DNA of 64,000 nucleotides from Balanoglossus misakiensis (Eukaryota; Hemichordata). The notes below the pieces were generated by a model that had not been told where the DNA came from, made no database searches, and worked only from the letters and a program-made list of their open reading frames with translations. Position 1 is the stretch's first letter. Every line of letters begins with the position of its first letter. The translations under genes and the position numbers were made by a program. Positions 44,330 through 55,379 of the stretch are shown in pieces. The stretch lies in assembly GCA_040954595.2 (NCBI GenBank), contig CM082585.2, forward strand, positions 2,790,001 to 2,854,000, in the 5' to 3' direction.

Positions 44330-47300
44330 ATGGCGGCCGCACAACAGATGTTACAGCTCAAGGAGCCAGAACACCTGTCCCTGGAAGGAAATTTGTCCAA
44401 GAATTGGCGTAGATTTGAACGGAAATTTCTCATCTACCTAAGAGCCTCGGGGGCAGAAGCAACCGCTGATGAAGGTACGAAAATTGCGTTACTTCTTCAC
44501 TGCGTGGGTGACGACGCTGTCGAATTGTATGACACGTTCAAGTTCGAACCAGAGACGGACAAAGACAGTTTCGAGGCTAATATTGCGAAGTTTAAGGCTC
44601 ATTGCAACCCGCGGAAAAACACGCTGTTTGAGCGATACAGATTTTGGGACTGTGTCCAGAGCGAGGGCGAGTCCATTGATCAATTCGTCACGGAGCTGAG
44701 GAAAAGAGCGAGAACGTGCGAATTCAACAAAGGTAATCAGGAAGATTTGAACATTCTAGATCGTATTGTACTAGGCATCCGAGACGTACAATTGAGAGAG
44801 AGATTGCTGAGAGAGGCACCAACAACATTGTCAAAGGCCATCGATATGTGTCGTGCTGCAGAAACTAGCAAATCTCAGATTCAAGCGATGGCGGCAAAAG
44901 AACAAACAGTCCATGTTGTTCAAAACAGGAAGCCATGGAAGCCCGCCAAAAAGGTCGCTGAGTCTCAAAACAAAGACAGGGGCAGAACATTCAAATGCAA
45001 GAGATGTGGAGCACTCTGATAATGATGACAATGACTCGGACCAATTGTTTGTGGGAGAGCTGACAACGGTTGAGGTGCATGATTTCCAAGCTCGTCACAG
45101 TGATGTCGCATGGTATGCTACACTGATGCTGAGCGGATTGAAGGTAAAAGTAAAGCTGGACTCTGGAGCGAGTGCGAATGTCCTCCCACTGAAAACATAC
45201 AGGCAGATTCCAGACATATGAAACCAAAGCTAGTGCCAACTACAACTGTGCTATCTGTTTATGGAGATGCGAAAGTGGTACCCCATGGAATGGCAACGCT
45301 AAAGTGCACCGTAAAAGACCACACAGAAATGCTGGATTTTTACATTGCTGATGTAAGTTCACCACCATTGTTGGGTCTGAAGTCATGTTTGAAGCTAAAC
45401 CTCATACAACGAATCGATACAGTGAGTGACAACAAATACCTCACAAAAGAGTCACTGTTGGAGAGCTATGGCGATCTTTCCACCGGCTTAGGAGAACTAC
45501 CAGGGGAATATCACATTGAACTAAATGATGAAATAAAACCAGTAGTCCACCCGGTCAGAAAGGTCCCGGTCAGCATACGAAGCAGGCTGCAAAAGAAGTT
45601 GAAATCAATGGAAGACAGTGGCGTGATAGCCAAAGTTGACAAACCAACGGATTGGGTCAACAGCCTGGTGATCATCGAAAAGAAAGATGGATCTCTGAGA
45701 GTGTGTTTGGACCCGAAAGATCTCAACAAGGCGATCAAGAGAGAGCATTACCCCATCCCCACCCCAGAGGACATTTCAGCCAAGCTCAATGGGATGAAAG
45801 TTTTCTCCATTGTTGACATGAAAGATGGTTACTGGCACATCAAGCTTGACGAAGAGAGCTCATACCTATGCACTTTCAACACACCATTCGGCCGGTACCG
45901 TTTCAAGCGGCTCCCATTTGGGATATGTTCAGCCAGTGAAATATTTCAGAAACGAAATGAACAGGTGTTCAATGACATCAGTGGAGTTCAAGTAATCGTC
46001 GATGATTTAATAATTGCAGGCGAAGACAAAACAGACGCAGACAAAACACTTAGAAGAGTGATGGACAGAGCCAGAGAAAACAACGTCAAGTTAAACAAGG
46101 ACAAAATCAAGCTACATGTAAACGAAGTGAAATACGTAGGAAACCTTGTGACAGCTGATGGGTTGAAACCGGACAGCGACAAGGTGAGAGCAATAATGGA
46201 GTTGCCAAAGCCTGAATGCAAGGAAGACCTGAGACGCCTGCTTGGAATGGTGAACTATTTATCTCAGTTTATTCCAAACATGTCTGAGATAACGGCACCA
46301 CTTCGTGAGCTACTCTCCGGCAAGGTCTTGTGGATGTGGGGACATGAACAAGACCGTGCACTGGATCGGATCAAAGAATGCCTGACCAGTGGACCGGTGT
46401 TGAAGTTCTTTGACGTCAACAAGCCTGTACGCATACAGACAGATGCATCCCAGAGTGGCCTCGGATCGTGCCTGTTCCAAGGTGACCATCCCGTAGCATA
46501 TGCATCACGCTCTTTAACTCTGGCGGAGAAGAATTATGCACAAATCGAAAAAGAGATGCTTGCGATTGTATTCTCTTGTGAGCGTTTCCACCAATACGTA
46601 TATGGAAAGGTCATCGAAGTCCAGTCGGACCACAAGCCACTCGAGACAATACTGAAGAAACCATTGTGCAAAGCGTCTCCCCGACTCCAGCGCATGATGA
46701 TGAAATTACAAAGATACCAGCTCAATGTCAGATATGTGCCTGGAAAAGAGATGTATGTCGCTGACACATTATCAAGGGCATATTTGAGCCACACAAAAGA
46801 GGACGAAAAACTGGATGACGTGATGGATGTTGTGGTACATTCTCTAGTTGAGAACTCTCCTGCAACACCTGACAGACTGAACGAGCTCAGAGATGCCACC
46901 GCTGAGGACGAAGCCCTTCAAGCGCTCAACAAAATCGTCAAACAAGGGTGGCCAGACCACAAACACCAGCTAGTGGGGCCTATTGGGTCATACTGGCCCA
47001 TCAGAGATGAGGTACATGAAGCCAGTGGTCTCATGTTTGTTGGTGAAAGATTGATAATACCAACATCGTGGAGGAAGCGCATGCTAGAAATCATCCATGA
47101 GAGTCATCTAGGCATGGAGAGCACGAAAGCACGAGCGAGAGCAGTCATATACTGGCCAGGGATGTCAAGGGACATTGAGGACACCGTGTCAAGATGTGCA
47201 GTATGCACCAAGTATCAAAGAGTGAACCAAAAAGAACCGTTGATACCTCACCCTGTTCCTGAGCGCGTGTGGCAAAAGATTGGGGCTGATATCTTCCATT

Positions 47301-47646
47301 TGAATGGCAGTGACTACCTCCTGATGGTGGATTATTTCTTGAAGTACCCAGAAATAGGTTTGCTCAAAGCAAAGACAGCAGAAGCCGTGATAACCCAAAT
47401 GAAGTCAGTCTTCGCACGACACGGTATTCCTGATGAAGTTCTAGCCGACAATGTTCCATTTGCGAGCCAGCGTTTCCGACAGTTTGCCACGGAATGGGGG
47501 TTCAAAATCACCACATCAAGCCCAGCCTATGCCCAGTCGAATGGCATGAGTGAGAGAGCCATTCAAACCGTCAAGAAATTGCTCAAAAAGGCAATGGATG
47601 ACAACAAAGATCCATACATAGCGCTCCTGGAGTACCGAAACACACC
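44330..47646 (+). pseudogene. Gypsy gag-pol, broken duplicate copy
   Basis: Same start as the intact copy (MAAAQQMLQLKEPE). A 122-bp deletion at about 45012, between two gagca words, removes both CCHC zinc knuckles and shifts the frame, so Gag ends at 45019. A second 1-bp loss near 45216 (gacatatg against gacaaaatg) restores the frame, and protease residues DSGA lie in the shifted part. RT, RNase H and most of the integrase follow open to 47646, where the duplication junction cuts the copy and a stop occurs within the joined sequence. No C-terminal part or 3' LTR of its own. Confidence 0.95.
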
Positions 47647-47824
47647 AGCTTAATGTTTCAAAGACAAAAGAACTTATGGTGGCATTGCATGAAACTGTCG
47701 AAACTTTTTCAGAGGCCTATTTCTCATCAAAGACAACGTTAAAACCCCCATAAACCATATATATTCTGGAAGCTGAGTTTTTGAACTTTTGTTTGCGTTG
47801 CAAATATTATTGATCCCTGGAAAT

Positions 47825-47952
47825 TGTGATATATATTGCCTAAGCAATGACGTATGCATTACCCATCATGCCCTTCGATATTGTAGTACACATATTATGG
47901 TCTGTACTTTCCGAGTATTCTTCAGTGTCAGAGTTTTTCAATAAACATCACA
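47825..47952 (+). repeat. Gypsy 5' LTR of the complete copy
   Basis: 128 bp, identical by eye to the LTRs at 44139 and 52319. Contains TATATA near its start and AATAAA near its end, so it carries both promoter-like and polyadenylation-like words. Confidence 0.95.
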
Positions 47953-47970
47953 TGGTATAAGAAGTGGGAT
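47953..47970 (+). promoter_or_regulatory. Primer-binding site
   Basis: tggtataagaagtgggat follows the LTR without spacing; tRNA-Leu-like with mismatches. Confidence 0.5.
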
Positions 47971-48015
47971 CGCCATAAAAAAAACACCCACACGAGCCTC
48001 TACAATTTCGTCACG

Positions 48016-51000
48016 ATGGCGGCCGCACAACAGATGTTACAGCTCAAGGAGCCAGAACGTCTGTCCCTGGAAGGAAATTTGTCCAAGAATTGGCGTAGAT
48101 TTGAACGGAAATTTCTCATCTACCTAAGAGCCTCGGGGGCAGAAGCAACCGCTGATGAAGGTACGAAAATTGCGTTACTTCTTCACTGCGTGGGTGACGA
48201 CGCTGTCGAATTGTATGACACGTTCAAGTTCGAACCAGAGACGGACAAAGACAGTTTCGAGGCTAATATTGCGAAGTTTAAGGCTCATTGCAACCCGCGG
48301 AAAAACACGCTGTTTGAGCGATACAGATTTTGGGACTGTGTCCAGAGCGAGGGCGAGTCCATTGATCAATTCGTCACGGAGCTGAGGAAAAGAGCGAGAA
48401 CGTGCGAATTCAACAAAGGTAATCAGGAAGATTTGAACATTCTAGATCGTATTGTACTAGGCATCCGAGACGTACAATTGAGAGAGAGATTGCTGAGAGA
48501 GGCACCAACAACATTGTCGAAGGCCATCGATATGTGTCGTGCTGCAGAAACTAGCAAATCTCAGATTCAAGCGATGGCGGCAAAAGAACAAACAGTCCAT
48601 GTTGTTCAAAACAGGAAGCCATGGAAGCCCGCCAAAAAGGTCGCTGAGTCTCAAAACAAAGACAGGGGCAGAACATTCAAATGCAAGAGATGTGGAGCAG
48701 TGCATGGACCCCGCTCATGCCCAGCCTTTGGCAAAGAATGCTACAAGTGTAATGAGACCGGTCATTTCGCAAACGTTTGCAAAAACAAGCCACGTGATCG
48801 AGTACACACAGTAGAAGAGCACTCTGATAATGATGACAATGACTCGGACCAATTGTTTGTGGGAGAGCTGACAACGGTTGAGGTGCATGATTTCCAAGCT
48901 CGTCACAGTGATGTCGCATGGTATGCTACACTGATGCTGAGCGGATTGAAGGTAAAAGTAAAGCTGGACTCTGGAGCGAGTGCGAATGTCCTCCCACTGA
49001 AAACATACAGGCAGATTCCAGACAAAATGAAACCAAAGCTAGTGCCAACTACAACTGTGCTATCTGTTTATGGAGATGCGAAAGTGGTACCCCATGGAAT
49101 GGCAACGCTAAAGTGCACCGTAAAAGACCACACAGAAATGCTGGATTTTTACATTGCTGATGTAAGTTCACCACCATTGTTGGGTCTGAAGTCATGTTTG
49201 AAGCTAAACCTCATACAACGAATCGATACAGTGAGTGACAACAAATACCTCACAAAAGAGTCACTGTTGGAGAGCTATGGCGATCTTTTCACCGGCTTAG
49301 GAGAACTACCAGGGGAATATCACATTGAACTAAATGATGAAATAAAACCAGTAGTCCACCCGGTCAGAAAGGTCCCGTTCAGCATACGAAGCAGGCTGCA
49401 AAAGAAGTTGAAATCAATGGAAGACAGTGGCGTGATAGCCAAAGTTGACAAACCAACGGATTGGGTCAACAGCCTGGTGATCATCGAAAAGAAAGATGGA
49501 TCTCTGAGAGTGTGTTTGGACCCGAAAGATCTCAACAAGGCGATCAAGAGAGAGCATTACCCCATCCCCACCCCAGAGGACATTTCAGCCAAGCTCAATG
49601 GGATGAAAGTTTTCTCCATTGTTGACATGAAAGATGGTTACTGGCACATCAAGCTTGACGAAGAGAGCTCATACCTATGCACTTTCAACACACCATTCGG
49701 CCGGTACCGTTTCAAGCGGCTCCCATTTGGGATATGTTCAGCCAGTGAAATATTTCAGAAACGAAATGAACAGGTGTTCAATGACATCAGTGGAGTTCAA
49801 GTAATCGTCGATGATTTAATAATTGCAGGCGAAGACAAAACAGACGCAGACAAAACACTTAGAAGAGTGATGGACAGAGCCAGAGAAAACAACGTCAAGT
49901 TAAACAAGGACAAAATCAAGCTACATGTAAACGAAGTGAAATACGTAGGAAACCTTGTGACAGCTGATGGGTTGAAACCGGACAGCGACAAGGTGAGAGC
50001 AATAATGGAGTTGCCAAAGCCTGAATGCAAGGAAGACCTGAGACGCCTGCTTGGAATGGTCAACTATTTATCTCAGTTTATTCCAAACATGTCTGAGATA
50101 ACGGCACCACTTCGTGAGCTACTCTCCGGCAAGGTCTTGTGGATGTGGGGACATGAACAAGACCGTGCACTGGATCGGATCAAAGAATGCCTGACCAGTG
50201 GACCGGTGTTGAAGTTCTTTGACGTCAACAAGCCTGTACGCATACAGACAGATGCATCCCAGAGTGGCCTCGGATCGTGCCTGTTCCAAGGTGACCATCC
50301 CGTAGCATATGCATCACGCTCTTTAACTCTGGCGGAGAAGAATTATGCACAAATCGAAAAAGAGATGCTTGCGATTGTATTCTCTTGTGAGCGTTTCCAC
50401 CAATACGTATATGGAAGGGTCATCGAAGTCCAGTCGGACCACAAGCCACTCGAGACAATACTGAAGAAACCATTGTGCAAAGCGTCTCCCCGACTCCAGC
50501 GCATGATGATGAAATTACAAAGATACCAGCTCAATGTCAGATATGTGCCTGGAAAAGAGATGTATGTCGCTGACACATTATCAAGGGCATATTTGAGCCA
50601 CACAAAAGAGGACGAAAAACTGGATGACGTGATGGATGTTGTGGTACATTCTCTAGTTGAGAACTTCCCTGCAACACCTGACAGACTGAACGAGCTCAGA
50701 GATGCCACCGCTGAGGACGAAGCCCTTCAAGCGCTCAACAAAATCGTCAAACAAGGGTGGCCAGACCACAAACACCAGCTAGTGGGGCCTATTGGGTCAT
50801 ACTGGCCCATCAGAGATGAGGTACATGAAGCCAGTGGTCTCATGTTTGTTGGTGAAAGATTGATAATACCAACATCGTGGAGGAAGCGCATGCTAGAAAT
50901 CATCCATGAGAGTCATCTAGGCATGGAGAAATGCAAAGCACGAGCGAGAGCAGTCATATACTGGCCAGGGATGTCAAGGGACATTGAGGACACCGTGTCA

Positions 51001-51987
51001 AGATGTGCAGTATGCACCAAGTATCAAAGAGTGAACCAAAAAGAACCGTTGATACCTCACCCTGTTCCTGAGCGCGTGTGGCAAAAGATTGGGGCTGATA
51101 TCTTCCATTTGAATGGCAGTGACTACCTCCTGATGGTGGATTATTTCTCGAAGTACCCAGAAATAGGTTTGCTCAAAGCAAAGACAGCAGAAGCCGTGAT
51201 AACCCAAATGAAGTCAGTCTTCGCACGACACGGTATTCCTGATGAAGTTCTAGCCGACAATGTTCCATTTGCGAGCCAGCGTTTCCGACAGTTTGCCACG
51301 GAATGGGGGTTCAAAATCACCACATCAAGCCCAACCTATGCCCAGTCGAATGGCATGAGTGAGAGAGCCATTCAAACCGTCAAGAAATTGCTCAAAAAGG
51401 CAATGGATGACAACAAAGATCCATACATAGCGCTCCTGGAGTACCGAAACACACCGGTGTCAGGTATGACCACCTCACCAGCACAACTATTGATGAGCAG
51501 AATGTTGAAGTCTAAGATACCTGTCTCACCAAGAATGCTGAGTCCACAAATGGCCACTGAAGCAAGATCTGAGTTGTTGATCCGACAAGAGAAGCAGAAG
51601 AAATACTATGACCAACACACCAAAACACTGCCACAAATCAAAGAAGACGAGACTGTGGGAATAAGATGTGACAAGGTGTGGAAACCAGCAACTGTTACCG
51701 GAAAACATGGATCCCCACGATCATACATCGTCACCACTCCCGAAGGCCAACAGTACCGGCGAAACAGGAGACATCTATTGAAAGCACCGTGGCCCAAATC
51801 CAGTATGATATCAGCACATGACCAGGAACCACCAGACGATGAAAACATGCCGATTGACGATCCAGAAACAGCCTTGCCACTGGAAGATGCTCCCGAAACA
51901 ACAAAGCATCCATCTGAAAAGCGAACATCAAGTGGACGTGTGATCAGGATGCCAGAACGTTATCGAAATGACTATGTTACAGAATGA
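48016..51987 (+). CDS. gag-pol: Gag-Pol polyprotein of a Ty3/gypsy retrotransposon, intact frame
   Basis: 1,323 residues in one frame, no frameshift between Gag and Pol. Order: Gag capsid-like region (1-215); two zinc knuckles (CKRCGAVHGPRSC from 223, CYKCNETGHFANVC from 241); protease with DSGAS at 318; RT with VDMKDGYW (D537) and IVDD (D599/D600); RNase H with TDAS (D746); integrase zinc finger (H964, H967, C997, C1000) and catalytic D1028, D1081, E1116. The usual DNGPQF box reads DNVPF, so D-to-E spacing is 34 rather than 35. The protein would form particles, reverse-transcribe and integrate the element. The start is the first ATG after the PBS (cacgatggcg). There is no env. Whether the altered integrase works is unknown. 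Confidence 0.95.
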   Translation: MAAAQQMLQLKEPERLSLEGNLSKNWRRFERKFLIYLRASGAEATADEGTKIALLLHCVGDDAVELYDTFKFEPETDKDSFEANIAKFKAHCNPRKNTLFERYRFWDCVQSEGESIDQFVTELRKRARTCEFNKGNQEDLNILDRIVLGIRDVQLRERLLREAPTTLSKAIDMCRAAETSKSQIQAMAAKEQTVHVVQNRKPWKPAKKVAESQNKDRGRTFKCKRCGAVHGPRSCPAFGKECYKCNETGHFANVCKNKPRDRVHTVEEHSDNDDNDSDQLFVGELTTVEVHDFQARHSDVAWYATLMLSGLKVKVKLDSGASANVLPLKTYRQIPDKMKPKLVPTTTVLSVYGDAKVVPHGMATLKCTVKDHTEMLDFYIADVSSPPLLGLKSCLKLNLIQRIDTVSDNKYLTKESLLESYGDLFTGLGELPGEYHIELNDEIKPVVHPVRKVPFSIRSRLQKKLKSMEDSGVIAKVDKPTDWVNSLVIIEKKDGSLRVCLDPKDLNKAIKREHYPIPTPEDISAKLNGMKVFSIVDMKDGYWHIKLDEESSYLCTFNTPFGRYRFKRLPFGICSASEIFQKRNEQVFNDISGVQVIVDDLIIAGEDKTDADKTLRRVMDRARENNVKLNKDKIKLHVNEVKYVGNLVTADGLKPDSDKVRAIMELPKPECKEDLRRLLGMVNYLSQFIPNMSEITAPLRELLSGKVLWMWGHEQDRALDRIKECLTSGPVLKFFDVNKPVRIQTDASQSGLGSCLFQGDHPVAYASRSLTLAEKNYAQIEKEMLAIVFSCERFHQYVYGRVIEVQSDHKPLETILKKPLCKASPRLQRMMMKLQRYQLNVRYVPGKEMYVADTLSRAYLSHTKEDEKLDDVMDVVVHSLVENFPATPDRLNELRDATAEDEALQALNKIVKQGWPDHKHQLVGPIGSYWPIRDEVHEASGLMFVGERLIIPTSWRKRMLEIIHESHLGMEKCKARARAVIYWPGMSRDIEDTVSRCAVCTKYQRVNQKEPLIPHPVPERVWQKIGADIFHLNGSDYLLMVDYFSKYPEIGLLKAKTAEAVITQMKSVFARHGIPDEVLADNVPFASQRFRQFATEWGFKITTSSPTYAQSNGMSERAIQTVKKLLKKAMDDNKDPYIALLEYRNTPVSGMTTSPAQLLMSRMLKSKIPVSPRMLSPQMATEARSELLIRQEKQKKYYDQHTKTLPQIKEDETVGIRCDKVWKPATVTGKHGSPRSYIVTTPEGQQYRRNRRHLLKAPWPKSSMISAHDQEPPDDENMPIDDPETALPLEDAPETTKHPSEKRTSSGRVIRMPERYRNDYVTE

Positions 51988-52318
51988 CAGTGATTGTGCT
52001 GACAAAAAAAAAAAAAAAAAAAAAATGTTGTTCCAGTGTTCTGAATATGTTTCTGGTAAGAGTGGATGGTAAAGATCCTCTCCAACTGGAAGTCAAGTGC
52101 TTGAACCTCTGACTTCCCACACAGTGTTAAAAAAAAAAATTTTTGTGTTTTGTTTCACACCAAGAGACTTCAGTTGTTTTGTTTAGAAAATGCCTACAAT
52201 GCTATGAATGGTGACAGTTTATATGAAACCTGAACAGTATTATTGAAAGACATTCTCACTCACAAGCAAACATTCTTTGAACATTTATTGTGTGTTCAGT
52301 TCAAAAAAAAAAGGGAGA
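51988..52318 (+). other. Gypsy 3' non-coding region with polypurine tract
   Basis: No frame; A runs at 52004-52024 and 52130. The polypurine tract aaaaaaaaaagggaga (52303-52318) abuts the 3' LTR and is where plus-strand synthesis would start. Confidence 0.85.
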
Positions 52319-52446
52319 TGTGATATATATTGCCTAAGCAATGACGTATGCATTACCCATCATGCCCTTCGATATTGTAGTACACATATTATGGTCTGTA
52401 CTTTCCGAGTATTCTTCAGTGTCAGAGTTTTTCAATAAACATCACA
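52319..52446 (+). repeat. Gypsy 3' LTR
   Basis: Third identical 128-bp copy; followed by GAAAT and the resumed TTAA element. Confidence 0.95.
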
Positions 52447-52483
52447 GAAATGGTGGCGATTTTGGGTTAAAAACCCCATTTTT
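52447..52483 (-). mobile_element. TTAA element copy 2, middle segment
   Basis: Resumes with gaaatggtggcgattttggg, matching the complement of 7021-7040, directly after the last LTR. Interrupted again at 52484. Confidence 0.8.
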
Positions 52484-52537
52484 AGCTCACGTGAAAATCA
52501 CGTGAGCTTATGGTTTAGCGATGTCTGTGTGTGTGTA

Positions 52538-52570
<33 letters not shown>

Positions 52571-54818
52571 CTGTCTGTATACCCGATATCTCAAGAACCG
52601 CTGAACCGATTTCAACCAAATTTAGTACACAGGTTCAGATATCATATGGCAAGAACTGAAAAGGTTTTGGTGGGTGTGGCTTTGATATTAATGAAGTTAT
52701 TAAAGTTTTAATTTTTCTATTACATGGTTGTCTATGAGAGCTTTCGTTAATGCTGCATATATGACCAGTGGAAACGATAGTTTGAGGAGATCGACTGTTT
52801 GAGGGCGCTGTGAAATGAGACATTCCTGGCGATATTGCCGTGGTTCTGTCCATGCTCAGACGCTGTACCCGTCGTTACGAATAACTTCCCTACGTGAATC
52901 CACAAGGAAGCTAACGTTGTTTAGTTGCTTCATAGAGCGTAAATTGTTAATCTACAGGACCGTCAGACGAATACTCTTTTCAAATGAGTAAGTTAGTGGA
53001 GACAATATGGCGGATAGTTGGCGTGCAGCCGAATCCGCGTTATGACTATGACGTGACCCATTCATCAAGACAAACCGTAAATGATTCACGCATATTGTGG
53101 TCCTCACGCAGTCAATCTCAAAATGTCACCAGGCTTTCTATTTGTCTATTGTTCAGAGAAAAATAACGTGGCGGTTGATCACACTCAACAGTAAAATCCG
53201 TTTTGTGAATTTATAGACAGTCTGTTATCGCCAATACTATATAGCGATTGCTAGATGGCCTACCCAATATGTGATCGAGCGAGAATGATAACATTGAATG
53301 TCTGTTAAGATCTCATTCCGTACGTCATACGTCAACATTTCGATTTCGATTTAATCCATTCATAAAGAATTTAGAGAAAGTCGTCTTGAATTGTGACCCC
53401 GATTATCAATTTTACGATGATTTTTTGGCGACGGAATACACGAGACGCCATTGCATAACTACGTCAGCTGGACTTCCAAGGTTACCATTTTGTGTGTATG
53501 GAATCTTATCACAGAGACTACGTACTTTGACAATATGCCATGCTATATCAATGACGCCCCAGAAAATTTGTCCAAGAATGAATTTGTCTTCTCATGGTGG
53601 TGCAATATATTTTAATGTCTATTTTGAGGTTGATTTTGGTTTTTGGCTAACATGTATATCAATGTCAGCTTATAGCATAAGTTGGTGTCCGTCGTCTATG
53701 TATGTCTGTATGTGTGCCTCATACAGAATTATGTATTTTGCGAATGGATCAGATTCGTCTAAATGTATTGATGTATGTATGTGTATGTCCATCAACATCA
53801 AAAACTTGAAACTACTGATATTTAGTGTGTACATAGAAATTGTTATTGCAAAAAAATGCATACTGGTATTAACTGGAAAAATGTTCAAATAGTCAAAATT
53901 GAAAAACTTAATAACAGCGGATCAGATTCAGTTAAAAATTGGCGTGCATTGGTGTGCAAGTACTATGGGAAGACCTCGTATGATTTTGTTCAGGTGGAGT
54001 CAGTATCTGGCGTTTGCTATTTTTTATGAATTTTTTGGGGAATTTTCTGCAGTTTTGTTAAACAAATTTCTTCTCTGAAATTACATGTCCAATTGATTGG
54101 AAACTTGGTATGGAGGTTCATAGGGCTTACCTGAATCACATTTGTGCAAACGGTGGTGAAATTTGCAAAAATGCATTTTTGGGCAATATTTCCTGTTTTT
54201 GTCAAAAAATCAAATCCCGTGAAACTGTAAGTGCAATTGTTTTGATACTTTGTATTTGGGTTTCTAGGGGTGATCTCAGTCAGATATGATCAAATTGTAA
54301 AGAAATGTGCATAATTGTATTTTTTGGGAATTCTGCAGGGTTTGGCCAAATAGTCTTCAGTAAAACCACAAGTCCAATTGATTGGAAACTTTGAATGGGA
54401 ATTCATATATGTGATATCAGTCAGATTCGTCTGAATTACCTGTTGTTTGCCAAAATGTCTTCCTTATTGAAACTTGTTAAAGAGGTTCTTAGGCATGAAC
54501 AGAAATCAGATTTGTTGAAATCTGGTGAAATATTCATACTTTTTGGTATATTTCTTGCCATTTTTGATCAACGAGTTTTAGAATTCCATAGACTTATCTT
54601 TTTATGCAGTTCAGGATGGGGTACATGACTCATAACCCCTTACAAAAATTGACAAGGCAACAATTCCACAAACATGTTTACATTTCACAATGGTGCAACA
54701 CACAACCCTTACACCATATACACTATAAACCAAATTGGTTTAACACTGGTTTTTCTAATCTTGTTATTCTGTCAACCAATCACAGTACTGCACGTGAGCA
54801 TATTCAGTTAATATCTGG
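52484..54818. mobile_element. 2.3-kb hairpin-ended repeat inserted in the TTAA element
   Basis: It begins with a 10-bp hairpin (agctcacgtg, 5-nt loop, cacgtgagct), then (TG)n at 52519-52570 and the phrase atctcaagaaccgctgaacc. Toward the right end a single gcacgtgagca occurs (54790), inverted relative to the start. Interior 53650-54470 carries reversed modules of the long dispersed family. Its limits are set by where the TTAA element stops and resumes. A Helitron-like terminus is possible but not shown; no coding domain. Confidence 0.65.
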
Positions 54819-55375
54819 TTTGATATTATGTCATAAAATTTAAAATAGGTAAAAAAGTTGACCATGCATCCTGCATCTTAATATGTCATTCGAAACTAGA
54901 GTACACGTGCAAAAAAACGGTAATTTTGTTTTGCGTTATCTGCTTCCATTGAAGAGTAACAGCGTTTGAAAGTTAGATTTTTAGTAAAATTTGATCAAAT
55001 TCACGGTGAGTTGTATTGAATCAGAGTTTATTCCCGCCAGGGACACTTTATCGACTAACAAAAATACCGTTTTGTTGGATGGGTCATACACAATCCCCAG
55101 TTAACATTTGAGCAAATTCGGCCAATGCAGAGCGAAGCTATTTTCGTCTGAAGTTGTCAAGAGCAGCGAAAATGCACACTGAGAAAAACGGCCATTTGCA
55201 TTGTTGACAACTATTTGTTAAGCTGTGAACTCATTCAGAAAAGTGCTATTTTGGGGTGATTATGCACCATTTCCGCCAAGACGTATTGGTCAGGATGTGG
55301 GTCAGTATTAGGCCTACCGATTTATGTAAAAAAGTAAAATTTGGCAAAAATCACAACTTTTCATGCAATGCCACC
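54819..55375 (-). mobile_element. TTAA element copy 2, right segment
   Basis: Complement of copy 1 from about 7000 down to 6465, ending ttcatgcaatgccacc and TTAA (55376-55379). Confidence 0.85.
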
Positions 55376-55379
55376 TTAA

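Larger units (their letters stand above)
43961..47646 (+). repeat. 3.7-kb tandem duplication, unit 1
   Basis: It runs from agcttaatgtttcaaagac in the LINE, through the TTAA-element end and one LTR, to gagtaccgaaacacacc in the gypsy integrase region. At 47647 the same LINE sequence starts again. Only c/ag is shared at the junction. It is 123 bp shorter than unit 2 because of deletions inside gag-pol. Confidence 0.9.
47647..51455 (+). repeat. 3.7-kb tandem duplication, unit 2
   Basis: Second copy, continuing into the intact 3' part of the gypsy. A single visible change converts the TTAA at the TTAA-element edge to TTAT (cttatggtgg). Confidence 0.9.
47825..52446 (+). mobile_element. Complete Ty3/gypsy retrotransposon (Mag-like)
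   Basis: 4,622 bp with two 128-bp LTRs identical by eye, PBS, one Gag-Pol frame and a polypurine tract. No envelope frame exists between pol and the 3' LTR (51988-52318 is non-coding with A runs). GAAAT precedes the left LTR (47820-47824) and follows the right one (52447-52451). Because of the tandem duplication, the original insertion site is bounded by the GAAAT at 44134-44138. LTR identity means recent insertion. Confidence 0.95.

Noticed and set aside
44489-51931. Numerous antisense frames of 60-121 codons across gag-pol
   Set aside because: They duplicate in both gypsy copies only because the DNA does. They lie antisense to strong coding sequence and show no domains.
51988-52318. An envelope gene in the gypsy element
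   Set aside because: Only 331 bp lie between pol and the LTR, without an open frame; the element is a retrotransposon without env.
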